Of a DNA stretch of 64,000 nucleotides, positions 17,758-25,204 are shown piece by piece. The stretch covers positions 48,872-112,871 of the forward strand of contig CAINDG010000050.1 in NCBI GenBank assembly GCA_903847315.1. The letters run 5' to 3'. Made by a program: the position numbers and the translations under genes. This stretch comes from an uncultured Planctomycetota bacterium. GTDB lineage: Bacteria; Planctomycetota; Phycisphaerae; Sedimentisphaerales; UBA12454. The notes under the pieces were generated by a model that saw only the letters and a program-made list of their open reading frames with translations, was not told the DNA's origin and did no database searches. Every line of letters starts with the position of its first letter. Positions within the stretch are counted from its first letter, which is position 1.

Positions 17758-18945
17758 TCATTCAAGATGTGGTGGAATCCAGGTGTCAAGAGCGTCTGGC
17801 GACACGTCTTCCGTCAAGGACGCATATAGCTCAAGCATTTTTTTGGTATAAGGCAGCTTGCATGCGCACTGGACACGTTTCTGTTCGAGTCCCATGTAGT
17901 CGCCTTGAAGCGCTGACGACGGGCAATAGTCGCAGATGTTCCCTAAGGGGCATTTTAGGCAGTCGGCTTGGCTCAGGGAGATATAATCATTATAAATTTG
18001 CCATGCCCGATCCGTGGAAACGCCAAAGGCGATGTCGCCTAAGGAAAACCTGTCGTTCTGGGCAACCTTGTCGCACAAGAAATATTGGCCGCTTGTAGAA
18101 AGAAAGATGCGGCGCTGGCCGGGTATACAACATCCGTTTGGGTCGATAGTTTCAGTGGCACCCTCACCCTGGGCTTGGCGAAATCTAGCAAGGCCCTGTG
18201 AGAACAGGCCGGACTCAAAGACCGCGTCGTCAAAGTCGCCTCTGATGGCTTTCTGGTGCATTTGGCGCAGCAGTTCAGAGAACTCAACACAATCTGGTTC
18301 TTGTTCAGACATGTCGAATTCCAGATCGCAGTTTGTAATTGCCACCGAGGCGACAAGGAATTGGTGGCCCTTGAATAGCGGGTGCGAATCGAAAAAGGCA
18401 GCACGCTCCATATAACGAAAAGGCGGACATAGCGTAACGATGTATCCAACCTGATTGAAGAACGCCGGGAACTTGTCGCGGGCAGTTTCCAAGGCATGCA
18501 CAACGGTGTCGAATGTACCGGAACCGTCACGGTAGATACGGTTGTGGTCGTGGAACTTCTTAGGACCATCGATACTAACTTTTAGCAAGACACCGTACTG
18601 GGAAAACAATTGCAGCTTCTCTTCATCCAGAAGCGTTCCGTTCGTGGTGATCGAGTGTGTAATCCGTCCGCTGAGTGTCGGATATCTGACCTGATGAACC
18701 TGGTGTAGGATCTCCTTGATAAGGTCGAACTCAAGCAGAGGCTCGCCCCCGTAAAAGGTGATGGCTAACTTCTTCTCTGGATTTTGAAGTGTTTTTCCCG
18801 CGCGGGTAATGAACTGGTCAATAGCAAGCAAGGCGGTATCAAGGCTCATGGAATTAGCACCATGCACCCGCTGCCCATAGTAGGCACCAGAGAACGCGCA
18901 GTATTTGCATCGCAGATTGCAACGATCCGTAACGTTTAGAATCAA
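17758..18945 (-). CDS. Radical SAM/SPASM peptide maturase-like enzyme (5' end unclear)
   Basis: The radical SAM cluster motif is CNLRCKYC, directly preceded by the beta-1 strand (EILILNVTDR). FYGGEPLL, a TTNGTLL strand and a SIDGP turn follow the normal TIM-barrel order. A SPASM-type C-terminal region holds CCIPGQRR..CDK and CLKCPLGNICDYC for auxiliary Fe-S clusters. The layout (CAFSGAYYGQRVHG..MSLDTALLAID) resembles Cys-rich peptide maturases. The only start codon after the upstream stop is a TTG at 18945 with no ribosome site, which would cut the beta-1 strand short. The frame stays open back to 18978, then a TAA, then 59 more codons. The enzyme may be interrupted or mis-started. Confidence 0.85.
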   Translation of the reverse strand: MILNVTDRCNLRCKYCAFSGAYYGQRVHGANSMSLDTALLAIDQFITRAGKTLQNPEKKLAITFYGGEPLLEFDLIKEILHQVHQVRYPTLSGRITHSITTNGTLLDEEKLQLFSQYGVLLKVSIDGPKKFHDHNRIYRDGSGTFDTVVHALETARDKFPAFFNQVGYIVTLCPPFRYMERAAFFDSHPLFKGHQFLVASVAITNCDLEFDMSEQEPDCVEFSELLRQMHQKAIRGDFDDAVFESGLFSQGLARFRQAQGEGATETIDPNGCCIPGQRRIFLSTSGQYFLCDKVAQNDRFSLGDIAFGVSTDRAWQIYNDYISLSQADCLKCPLGNICDYCPSSALQGDYMGLEQKRVQCACKLPYTKKMLELYASLTEDVSPDALDTWIPPHLE

Positions 18946-18978
18946 GATTTCAGCGTGGTTGTTGATCTGATCGTCGAA

Positions 18979-19158
18979 TTATTCACGCGAGACGCCTCGC
19001 ATCTCTGCAAAGAATCTGCCCCCTTCCGGTCGATGGGGTTTCTTAGCAATGTCAGGGTTAGCGGGAGCAATCTTCCGCGAGATAATGTCATACTCCCAGG
19101 GGTTGCCGCGATAGGATTTAAAAGCGATTTTGGACATAGTCTTAATCTGTTTCCTCAT
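18979..19158 (-). CDS. 59-codon ORF in frame with the radical SAM gene, ending at TAA
   Basis: Starts MRKQIKTMSK and ends EMRGVSRE, then TAA (18979-18981). Its ATG overlaps the TGA of the GYF gene (ATGA), so it is translationally coupled. It is in the same frame as the radical SAM gene: after the TAA the frame continues FDDQINNHAEILILNV into the Cys motif. Two readings fit. It could be a separate small peptide, possibly a substrate (it is rich in Arg, Pro and Gly and contains YRGNPWEYD). Or it is the real N-terminus of the enzyme, cut off by a nonsense change, recoding or a sequence error. No homologue is recognised. Confidence 0.5.
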   Translation of the reverse strand: MRKQIKTMSKIAFKSYRGNPWEYDIISRKIAPANPDIAKKPHRPEGGRFFAEMRGVSRE

Positions 19159-21275
19159 GCCACATCACGGAGGACAAATATAACTAAGCGGAAGTTCACA
19201 AAGCCAAATTGTTGTACCGGAACTAAGCGTGGATAGACTTTGTGTAGGATGAAAACCAAGGGATCGCCCGGAAAAACCTCCAGCATGAACAAAAGCGTCA
19301 CCAAGCCTAGCCAAGGCAAGCCTCTCTGACTAAGGAATGCTGCAAGCAAGCCAATTGGTAGAAGAATGACCGGATAGCTCAGAGGAAACGCTATAGGAAA
19401 CATCAACCAGTGGCGCATATCTTGAGGCTGCGAGATAGATAACACGACACACCATACGATACCAGCCGCAGCCGCTCGCAAGCAATTGAGCCAGAGGGTT
19501 TCTCCCCACTGAATCCGCTTGAAATCCCGACGAAAAGAGAAATTTGGTGAAGTTGTTGTTGAAATTGGTTGCGCGGATTGAGCCGGTGCCGGCGAGGCAG
19601 TGCCGCCGCTGGCGCCGGGTATTCCGTGATTGGCGGGGGCGCTGAGTTTAGCTTCTGCCGACTCCCTGAGTGGCTTCTTATAACCACTTGCGTCGTCGTC
19701 AAAGGCGACATTTGTCAATGTCACTACATTACCGCTACCTTTCACCGAAACTTCGATGTCCCCGTATGTCCAGCTCGCAATTCTCGGTTTATCAGGAGCG
19801 CCGAAAACGTAAGGGAGATCAGCAAACACCCTTGACGGATCATTAGGAAAGAAGGCGATCAAGTAGAGTTGGCCGTCCGGATTGAAAGCGTACTTGACCT
19901 TGTCAATTGCAAATCCCGCAAGATCGCCTGGTTTCTCTCCAGACAGCCACCAGTCATCATCTTGGCTTGCCCGAGAGAACGTCTGTAGGAAGTCATCCAA
20001 CGAGATTCCCCAGGCAATCTGGCCCCACCCCGAACTGATTGCTTGGATCAGTCCTCTCTTCCTTCGTACCCTGTCAAGGAGGGTTTGTGCACTGGCGAAT
20101 TCCTCAGTGTCCCCCTGGAAGTATTTGAGACTCTCCTCGATGTATGGAATGGCTTCATCGGAGCGGCCATATGCCATGTGGTAGATCTGTCCAATGTTGC
20201 GAGACGCCTGACCAATGACAAAAGTGAGTGACGGGTGTGACGCAAAATACTCCTTATAGGGCGAGCTGAGAAGTTGTCCAAAATACTGTATTGACGAATC
20301 CAGATGGTCCTCATGCACCGTGATCATTGCTCGAGCGAGTAGAATGAACCCTTCGTGTCGCATGCGGTCGAAATTCTCAAGAGATTTGTAATGAGATACG
20401 AAGCCCTCAACTTGTGCGAGTAACGCCTTGGCTTGGTTGAATTGACCTTCAATAATCAGTAAATGAACGGCTGTATCGTACACATCGCCCAAGTCATCGG
20501 CATATAACCACTCCTCCATCACCGCAAATCCTTTGCTGCGTCCCAAGGCTAGGCCCTTCTCCATCGCCGTCTGTGCTTCCGCAAACCGCCCAACAGACTT
20601 ACAGCACGTTCCAAGCATGCAGTTGGCCTCTGCTTCGATCGCAAACGGCAAGCATGGATTCTGTAGAACCTTACGAACCCAGGTCTCGGCAAGCTCGAAT
20701 CCCTTGTTGGCCCGTTCGCTCTCGCCGTTGTCTCGTAATTCCACTGCCTTGCCAATCGCCGCACAAGCTGCCATCAGATCGTTCTTGTAGTAGTCCGGGG
20801 TTTGCGGTACTTGAAGCGCGACACCACAAAATGGGCACTTGTCGGTCTTGCCAGCCTTGTCACTAGGGAAGCTTACCCCCTTACCGCATCCCGAACACTG
20901 GAACTGAATCTTATTCGTCTCGGCCGAAACTGCCGGCTCTGGTGAAGTTGTTTTTGGGACCGGCGGGCTAGCCGCAACAGATGTGCTCTCCGGAAACAGC
21001 CCTTTAACTTGAGAAGCAACTACCCAATCAGCCCCCAGACGCTGAATCATGTCCGTAGGTTTCAAATGGCCCGACTTTGCCAGCTCCTTCAATCCTGCGA
21101 CATCCACAGGGCCCTTCTTTTGCCCATTTTGCATCCAGTCCCATTGAACAGGTTGTGACCCGTTTGATACTTTGAATGTAAATCCGCAATCCTTGCACTT
21201 GACAATCTTGCCAAGCAAAGACTCATCGGTTTTTTTATGAACTCTCCTGCATGACGGACATATTACTTTGATCAT
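19155..21275 (-). CDS. Zinc-ribbon / GYF / TPR membrane protein, unknown function
   Basis: A mosaic of 706 residues. Residues 1-36 form a MJ0042-type zinc ribbon (CPSCRRVH..CKDCGF); about 45-95 a GYF_2 domain (WDWMQNGQKKGPVDVAGL); about 123-157 a second zinc ribbon (CSGCGK..CPFCG). TPR-like helices run from about 170 to 410, followed by a beta-rich domain. The C-terminal part has about three membrane segments (around 595-690). Such proteins are common in planctomycetes and probably act as membrane-bound protein-interaction hubs, though no activity is established. It begins by ATGA overlap with a 16-codon leader and ends by ATGA overlap with the 59-codon ORF, so all four frames form one transcript. 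Confidence 0.82.
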   Translation of the reverse strand: MIKVICPSCRRVHKKTDESLLGKIVKCKDCGFTFKVSNGSQPVQWDWMQNGQKKGPVDVAGLKELAKSGHLKPTDMIQRLGADWVVASQVKGLFPESTSVAASPPVPKTTSPEPAVSAETNKIQFQCSGCGKGVSFPSDKAGKTDKCPFCGVALQVPQTPDYYKNDLMAACAAIGKAVELRDNGESERANKGFELAETWVRKVLQNPCLPFAIEAEANCMLGTCCKSVGRFAEAQTAMEKGLALGRSKGFAVMEEWLYADDLGDVYDTAVHLLIIEGQFNQAKALLAQVEGFVSHYKSLENFDRMRHEGFILLARAMITVHEDHLDSSIQYFGQLLSSPYKEYFASHPSLTFVIGQASRNIGQIYHMAYGRSDEAIPYIEESLKYFQGDTEEFASAQTLLDRVRRKRGLIQAISSGWGQIAWGISLDDFLQTFSRASQDDDWWLSGEKPGDLAGFAIDKVKYAFNPDGQLYLIAFFPNDPSRVFADLPYVFGAPDKPRIASWTYGDIEVSVKGSGNVVTLTNVAFDDDASGYKKPLRESAEAKLSAPANHGIPGASGGTASPAPAQSAQPISTTTSPNFSFRRDFKRIQWGETLWLNCLRAAAAGIVWCVVLSISQPQDMRHWLMFPIAFPLSYPVILLPIGLLAAFLSQRGLPWLGLVTLLFMLEVFPGDPLVFILHKVYPRLVPVQQFGFVNFRLVIFVLRDVA

Positions 21276-21322
21276 TTGCTATCGACCTTTAACCGAGTAG
21301 CTATGACGTTGTCATCATCCAT
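21272..21322 (-). CDS. 16-residue leader peptide coupled to the GYF gene
   Basis: MDDDNVIATRLKVDSK, preceded by GAGG eight bases before the ATG and ending in a TGA that overlaps the GYF ATG (ATGA). The GYF gene itself has no separate ribosome site other than inside this ORF, so the leader probably delivers ribosomes to it. The peptide itself may have no function. Confidence 0.45.
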   Translation of the reverse strand: MDDDNVIATRLKVDSK

Positions 21323-21359
21323 AATTTTTTCCTCGGATATCTTTTAAAAAATCAACATG

Positions 21360-21387
21360 ATTATACCACTCCTCTTTTCAAACTCAA
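21360..21387 (-). promoter_or_regulatory. Promoter of the GYF/radical SAM operon
   Basis: Minus strand TTGAGT (21382-21387), 16-bp spacer, TATAAT (21360-21365). It lies 38 bp before the 16-codon leader ORF. Confidence 0.6.
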
Positions 21388-21676
21388 CTAAAATTGTCCG
21401 CTTAAAAAACTCCACGCCTGAACTGATAACCGATAACTGAACTGTTGCAAATCTCTTTTTTTTCTGTTAATATCCTCTTTTTCAACCATTTACGTTGAGA
21501 AAACCGATTATTTGACTAATTGAAGATAACGTATAAAGGTTGCGTAACATATTGTGCTTGCAGGACTTGTGAACGTTACGTTTTTCCGTAACACGACGGA
21601 CGTAACGAGCATCGCACCTGTCCTCCATAGCTTTTAGCGAAGGATGAACCGTAACCGTATAGACGTAAATAAAAAT
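21388..21676. other. Gene-free stretch before tRNA-Tyr
   Basis: No credible ORF is seen here. The segment 21560-21655 repeats the hexamer CGTAAC (or GTTACG) several times, including a 6-bp hairpin GTTACG-TTTTTC-CGTAAC. It may include the tRNA promoter, which I could not place. Confidence 0.4.
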
Positions 21677-21759
21677 GGGTCGGTGCCCGAGAGGCCAAAG
21701 GGGATGGACTGTAAATCCATTGGCGCAAGCCTACGTTGGTTCGACTCCAACCCGGCCCA
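21677..21759 (+). tRNA. tRNA-Tyr (anticodon GTA)
   Basis: An 83-base class II tRNA. The acceptor GGGTCGG pairs with CCGGCCC (one G-U pair), with discriminator A. The anticodon loop reads CTGTAAA with GTA. A long variable arm (TTGGCGCAAGCCTAC) and a T-arm GTTGG-TTCGACT-CCAAC follow. CCA is not encoded. tRNA-Cys lies 117 bp downstream; the spacer contains three hairpin-forming sequences, including GCCGCAT..ATGCGGC. Confidence 0.95.
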
Positions 21760-21876
21760 TTTTTTTGTCGTTAGTTTGTAGTCGTTAGTAACAGGCGGTT
21801 CACGGACACCGCCTTAGGCCTTATTATTGCAATAATAATAGCCGCATATTAACGACCATGCGGCTGACGACTAATC

Positions 21877-21950
21877 GGCGGCGTAGCCAAGCGGCCTAAG
21901 GCGTTGGTTTGCAAAACCAATATCCGTGGGTTCGAATCCCACCGCCGCCT
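21877..21950 (+). tRNA. tRNA-Cys (anticodon GCA)
   Basis: A 74-base tRNA. The acceptor GGCGGCG pairs with CGCCGCC, with discriminator T (U), as expected for tRNA-Cys. The anticodon stem-loop TTGGT-TTGCAAA-ACCAA gives GCA at 21911-21913. The T-arm is GTGGG-TTCGAAT-CCCAC. CCA is not encoded. A degenerate copy of its 3' part lies at 28462-28497. Confidence 0.96.
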
Positions 21951-22025
21951 GTTATGGCAAGGAGTGCTTTATTGGCGATGGCTATATCGGCAGGGGTGCT
22001 GTTAAGCTTCGCCGTGATGGCGCAG

Positions 22026-22227
22026 GGGGCAGGGATGCTTCTATAAAGAACTGAATCTCCTTGGAGAACTAAACCTTATCAAAAAACTGAGTCTTACCGA
22101 AGAACTACTCATCAGCTATATAAAGAACTAAATCACATCAAAAAACTGAATTTCATCGCTGTATAAAGAACTAAACCTCATCGGTCGGCGCGATGGGGCA
22201 GGGATGCTTCTATAAAGAACTGAATCT
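22026..22227 (+). repeat. Direct repeat tract downstream of tRNA-Cys
   Basis: A 33-bp unit beginning GGGGCAGGGATGCTTC occurs identically at 22026-22058 and 22195-22227. Between them the shorter core TATAAAGAACT(A/G)AA recurs near 22119 and 22162, and relatives of AAAAACTGA-T recur as well. Unit spacing is irregular (about 40-80 bp) and there is no ORF. It looks like a degenerate non-coding repeat or remnant rather than a CRISPR. Confidence 0.6.
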
Positions 22228-22357
22228 TATCGGCTATATTCAGCGATATAAACCTTAACCTTTTAAAAATAAAGCAATTGCGAAGCAAATATTAAGAAAA
22301 ATCCCTGTTTTTCCCGATATTTATAATAGGTAAAATTGGTTTGATTAGCACATTCTT

Positions 22358-22386
22358 TTGGCACCATCGTACTTTAGAAATACAAT
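22358..22386 (+). promoter_or_regulatory. Promoter of the metal efflux operon
   Basis: TTGGCA (22358-22363), 17-bp spacer, TACAAT (22381-22386), 27 bp before the TolC-like gene. No MerR-type long-spacer promoter and no adjacent regulator gene is seen. Confidence 0.6.
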
Positions 22387-22413
22387 AATACCGAGTATTC
22401 CTATGGAGTTAGT

Positions 22414-23703
22414 ATGAAATATAACTTATTGGCAGGTTTAATATTGGGCGCCCTGTGCCAAATCAGTGTCGCCGGTGCCAATCTTCCCGATTCAAACAAT
22501 CCTAAAACCCTTGAGGATTATTTAAATATCGCTTCTTCGAACAACGCCGAGCTGAAAGCAAAACACGAGGAATACAGGGCGGCATTAGAACAAATCCCCC
22601 AGGCAAAGGCACTTCCCGACCCGCGTATTACATTCGGCTATGCAACGGAAAAGACCGACCAGCAGAGTACATTTGAAGTTATGCAGGAATTTCCATGGTT
22701 CGGGACAATTAAGTCAAGAACGGATGTCGCCTCTGCTTTTTCAGATGCCGCTTCCCAAAAATATGAAGCCAAAAGACTCGAAATACTCAACGAACTAAAA
22801 CGGTGGTTCTATGAGTATTGCTTCCTGCACAGGTCTATCGAAATTTCCACCGAAAATATCGACCTTGTCAGACATTTTGAAGCAGTCGCACGCAGCAAAT
22901 ATTCTGCTTTGAGTTCTATGCATCCGGATATAATTAAGGCCCAGATAACTCTTGCTACTATGGAAGACAGTATTACAACTCTCAATGCCTACCGGAGGCC
23001 GCTGGTAATCAGATTAAACAGCATTCTCAATCGTCCTGTTGCCGCTGAACTTGACTGGCCGATGAGACCTGAACATAAAGCAGTTTCGCTCAATTTCGAT
23101 ATAGTGTATTCTCTGGCAATACAGAACAACCCGGACCTCAAGGCTCTTGGCTACGATTTAGCCGCGGCAAGAAGCAGCCAAAAGCTCGCGGGAAAAAAGT
23201 TTTATCCCGATATCGGACTCGGTGTTTCGATTGACAAAGGTATGGGCAGAAATGGAGAATCCAGAATTATGCCTATAATTTCCATCAATATACCGCTATG
23301 GCAAGACAGTTATAGAGCCGGCGAAAGACAGGCTGACGCTATGACAAATCGGGCGACGAAAGAAAAAGAACAAATGCAGAATACACTTGCCGCTACTGTC
23401 CAGCAGGTTCTTTTTGAATTTGAGGACAGCGCAAGAAAGATTCATCTGTACGGAGATATCTTAATCCCCAAGTCGAAAGAACACCTGATAGCGTCTGAGA
23501 ACGCTTATCAGTCAGGAACTGTTGATTTTCTGGCTCTGCTCGATGCCCTGCAGGGTCTGTTCGATTATCAGCTTCTCTATGAAAGGTCTCTGACTGATAA
23601 CGCCCAGAAACTTGCCGAGCTTGAAGCGCTCACAGGTATAGAATTATCAAAAGAATTTCCCGAAAAGAAAATAGCGTGGAATCCCGAAAGGAACACAAAA
23701 TGA
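22414..23703 (+). CDS. TolC-family outer membrane efflux protein (CusC/CzcC-like)
   Basis: Outer-membrane channel of a tripartite metal efflux pump. A signal peptide (residues 1-20) precedes a long helical protein of 429 residues. The paired OEP repeats are recognisable by LEDYLNIASSNNAELKAKHEEYRAALEQIPQAKALPDPRIT near the start and by the matching NPDLKALGYDLAAARSSQKLAGKKFYPDIGLG block in the second half. It has no lipobox, unlike CusC. GGAG lies seven bases before the ATG. Its stop overlaps the next gene (ATGA), and the RND adaptor and pump follow, so the role is assigned from context as well as fold. Confidence 0.9.
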   Translation: MKYNLLAGLILGALCQISVAGANLPDSNNPKTLEDYLNIASSNNAELKAKHEEYRAALEQIPQAKALPDPRITFGYATEKTDQQSTFEVMQEFPWFGTIKSRTDVASAFSDAASQKYEAKRLEILNELKRWFYEYCFLHRSIEISTENIDLVRHFEAVARSKYSALSSMHPDIIKAQITLATMEDSITTLNAYRRPLVIRLNSILNRPVAAELDWPMRPEHKAVSLNFDIVYSLAIQNNPDLKALGYDLAAARSSQKLAGKKFYPDIGLGVSIDKGMGRNGESRIMPIISINIPLWQDSYRAGERQADAMTNRATKEKEQMQNTLAATVQQVLFEFEDSARKIHLYGDILIPKSKEHLIASENAYQSGTVDFLALLDALQGLFDYQLLYERSLTDNAQKLAELEALTGIELSKEFPEKKIAWNPERNTK

Positions 23704-24002
23704 AAACGTTTTTATCAGTGGTTTTTATGATTGCCGTATTATTTTTTGTTGACGGCTGCAAAAAGCAGTCTTCGGCACCAATAAAACCTGCTAATCCGGT
23801 ATCTGCGACTCAGCCTATCGCTGCCACAGCTTCTGCCGCTGTAGAGCAGACTACTTGTCCTGTTATGGGCGGCGCAATAGACAAAAATGTATTCGTCGAG
23901 TATAAAGGCAAAAAAGTTTATTTCTGCTGCGCGCAATGCAAAGCTGAATTCGAGAAAGCACCAGAAAAGTATTTAAGTAAACTGCCTCAATTCGCAAAAT
24001 AG
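23700..24002 (+). CDS. YHS-domain lipoprotein, likely periplasmic metal-binding
   Basis: A 100-residue lipoprotein. Its signal peptide ends in a lipobox-like VDGC at residues 16-19, and a Pro/Ala/Thr linker leads to a YHS domain (TTCPVMGG..YFCCAQCKAEFEKAPEKY). The Cys residues of CPVMGG and FCCAQC would bind copper or a similar soft metal in this family. The ATG overlaps the stop of the TolC-like gene. The position between channel and adaptor suggests it acts as a metallochaperone for the pump; that is inferred. Confidence 0.85.
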   Translation: MKTFLSVVFMIAVLFFVDGCKKQSSAPIKPANPVSATQPIAATASAAVEQTTCPVMGGAIDKNVFVEYKGKKVYFCCAQCKAEFEKAPEKYLSKLPQFAK

Positions 24003-24024
24003 CAAAAGCCGAAAGAGTGTACTT

Positions 24025-25191
24025 ATGAAGATTAAAAAAAGTGTTATTGCCGTTGCGGTTATAATAGCAATTGTAGTATGGTATGTAGAAAGGAAGCCTT
24101 TTGGGCCGTCTGCGCAACAGACGCAGGGGGCTAAAGATTTATATTATTGCCCGATGCATCCGAATTATACTTCCGATAAGCCCGGCGAGTGCCCAATCTG
24201 CGGTATGAGTCTTGTAAAAAGACAGACTTCTGTGAATCAATCTGCTGCCGCACCGGCACAAAAGAAATTACTATACTACAGAAACCCAATGGACCCGAAA
24301 GTAACTTCTCCTGTGCCGATGAAAGACCAGATGGGTATGGATTATGTGCCTGTCTATGAAGAAGAGACAGGCCATGCCGCCGCGGGCGTCTATATCAGTT
24401 CTCAAAGGCAGCAGTTAATCGGCGTTAAACAGGAAAAGATAGAAAAACGCAAATTGACCGGTGCGGTTTTGACTGTCGGTATAGTCGCTTATGACCCGGA
24501 TTTGTTCGTGGCGCAGCAGGAATATCTCCAGTCTATCCAGACGCGGAAGACAATGCAGTCGAGCAGTCTTAAGTATACCGACGAACAATTGAACCCGCTT
24601 GTCAATGCCTCGAAGCGCAAACTTCTTCTCCTCGGAATGAGCGATGCGGAAATCGCGGAACTCGAAACAAAAGGGATGCCCCAGCAATACCTATACCTTC
24701 CAGAAGGCGGAAAGGTCTGGGTTTACATAACTATCTATGAATATGAAATGGACCTGGTCAAAGCGACCGAGGCGGTTCAAATTGAAACAGCGGCCTATCC
24801 GGGAATGATTTTTGAGGGGACTGTTGTTTCTGTCGCCCCGATTTTCGACAGGACTGCCCGAACTCTTAAAGTCAGGGCACTTATTAAAGACCCCGAAAAC
24901 AGGCTCAAACCTGAGATGTATGTCGATGCAAAAATACTTTACGACCTGGGCGAAAAACTCGCAGTGCCGCATAGCGCTGTTATGGACAGCGGCACAAGAA
25001 AAATTGTGTATATAACAGATTCCAACGGTTATTTCGAACCGAGAGATGTTAAATTGGGGCCAAAAGTACAAGGGTATTATGAAGTTTTGGAGGGTCTGAC
25101 CGAAAACCAGACTGTTGTAACGTCCGGCAACTTTCTGGTTGATTCAGAATCGAAGCTCAACGCTGTCCTGACGCAAGGACAGGAGAAATAA
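24025..25191 (+). CDS. cusB: RND efflux periplasmic adaptor, CusB-like, with heavy-metal-binding domains
   Basis: Membrane fusion protein linking the inner pump to the outer channel. An N-terminal membrane anchor (residues 6-19) is followed by two metal-binding segments: YYCPMHPNYTSDKPGECPICGMSLVKR (HMBD) and a second, Cys-free YYRNPMDPKVTSPVPMKDQMGMDY that matches the CusB Met-rich segment. The beta-barrel and hairpin domains complete 388 residues. These Met/Cys motifs are typical of Cu(I)/Ag(I) systems. It is 13 bp ahead of the CusA-like pump. Confidence 0.92.
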   Translation: MKIKKSVIAVAVIIAIVVWYVERKPFGPSAQQTQGAKDLYYCPMHPNYTSDKPGECPICGMSLVKRQTSVNQSAAAPAQKKLLYYRNPMDPKVTSPVPMKDQMGMDYVPVYEEETGHAAAGVYISSQRQQLIGVKQEKIEKRKLTGAVLTVGIVAYDPDLFVAQQEYLQSIQTRKTMQSSSLKYTDEQLNPLVNASKRKLLLLGMSDAEIAELETKGMPQQYLYLPEGGKVWVYITIYEYEMDLVKATEAVQIETAAYPGMIFEGTVVSVAPIFDRTARTLKVRALIKDPENRLKPEMYVDAKILYDLGEKLAVPHSAVMDSGTRKIVYITDSNGYFEPRDVKLGPKVQGYYEVLEGLTENQTVVTSGNFLVDSESKLNAVLTQGQEK

Positions 25192-25204
25192 ACAGGAACC
25201 GCTG

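Noticed and set aside
22026..22227. CRISPR array
   Set aside because: Repeats are few, unevenly spaced and degenerate, with no cas genes nearby.
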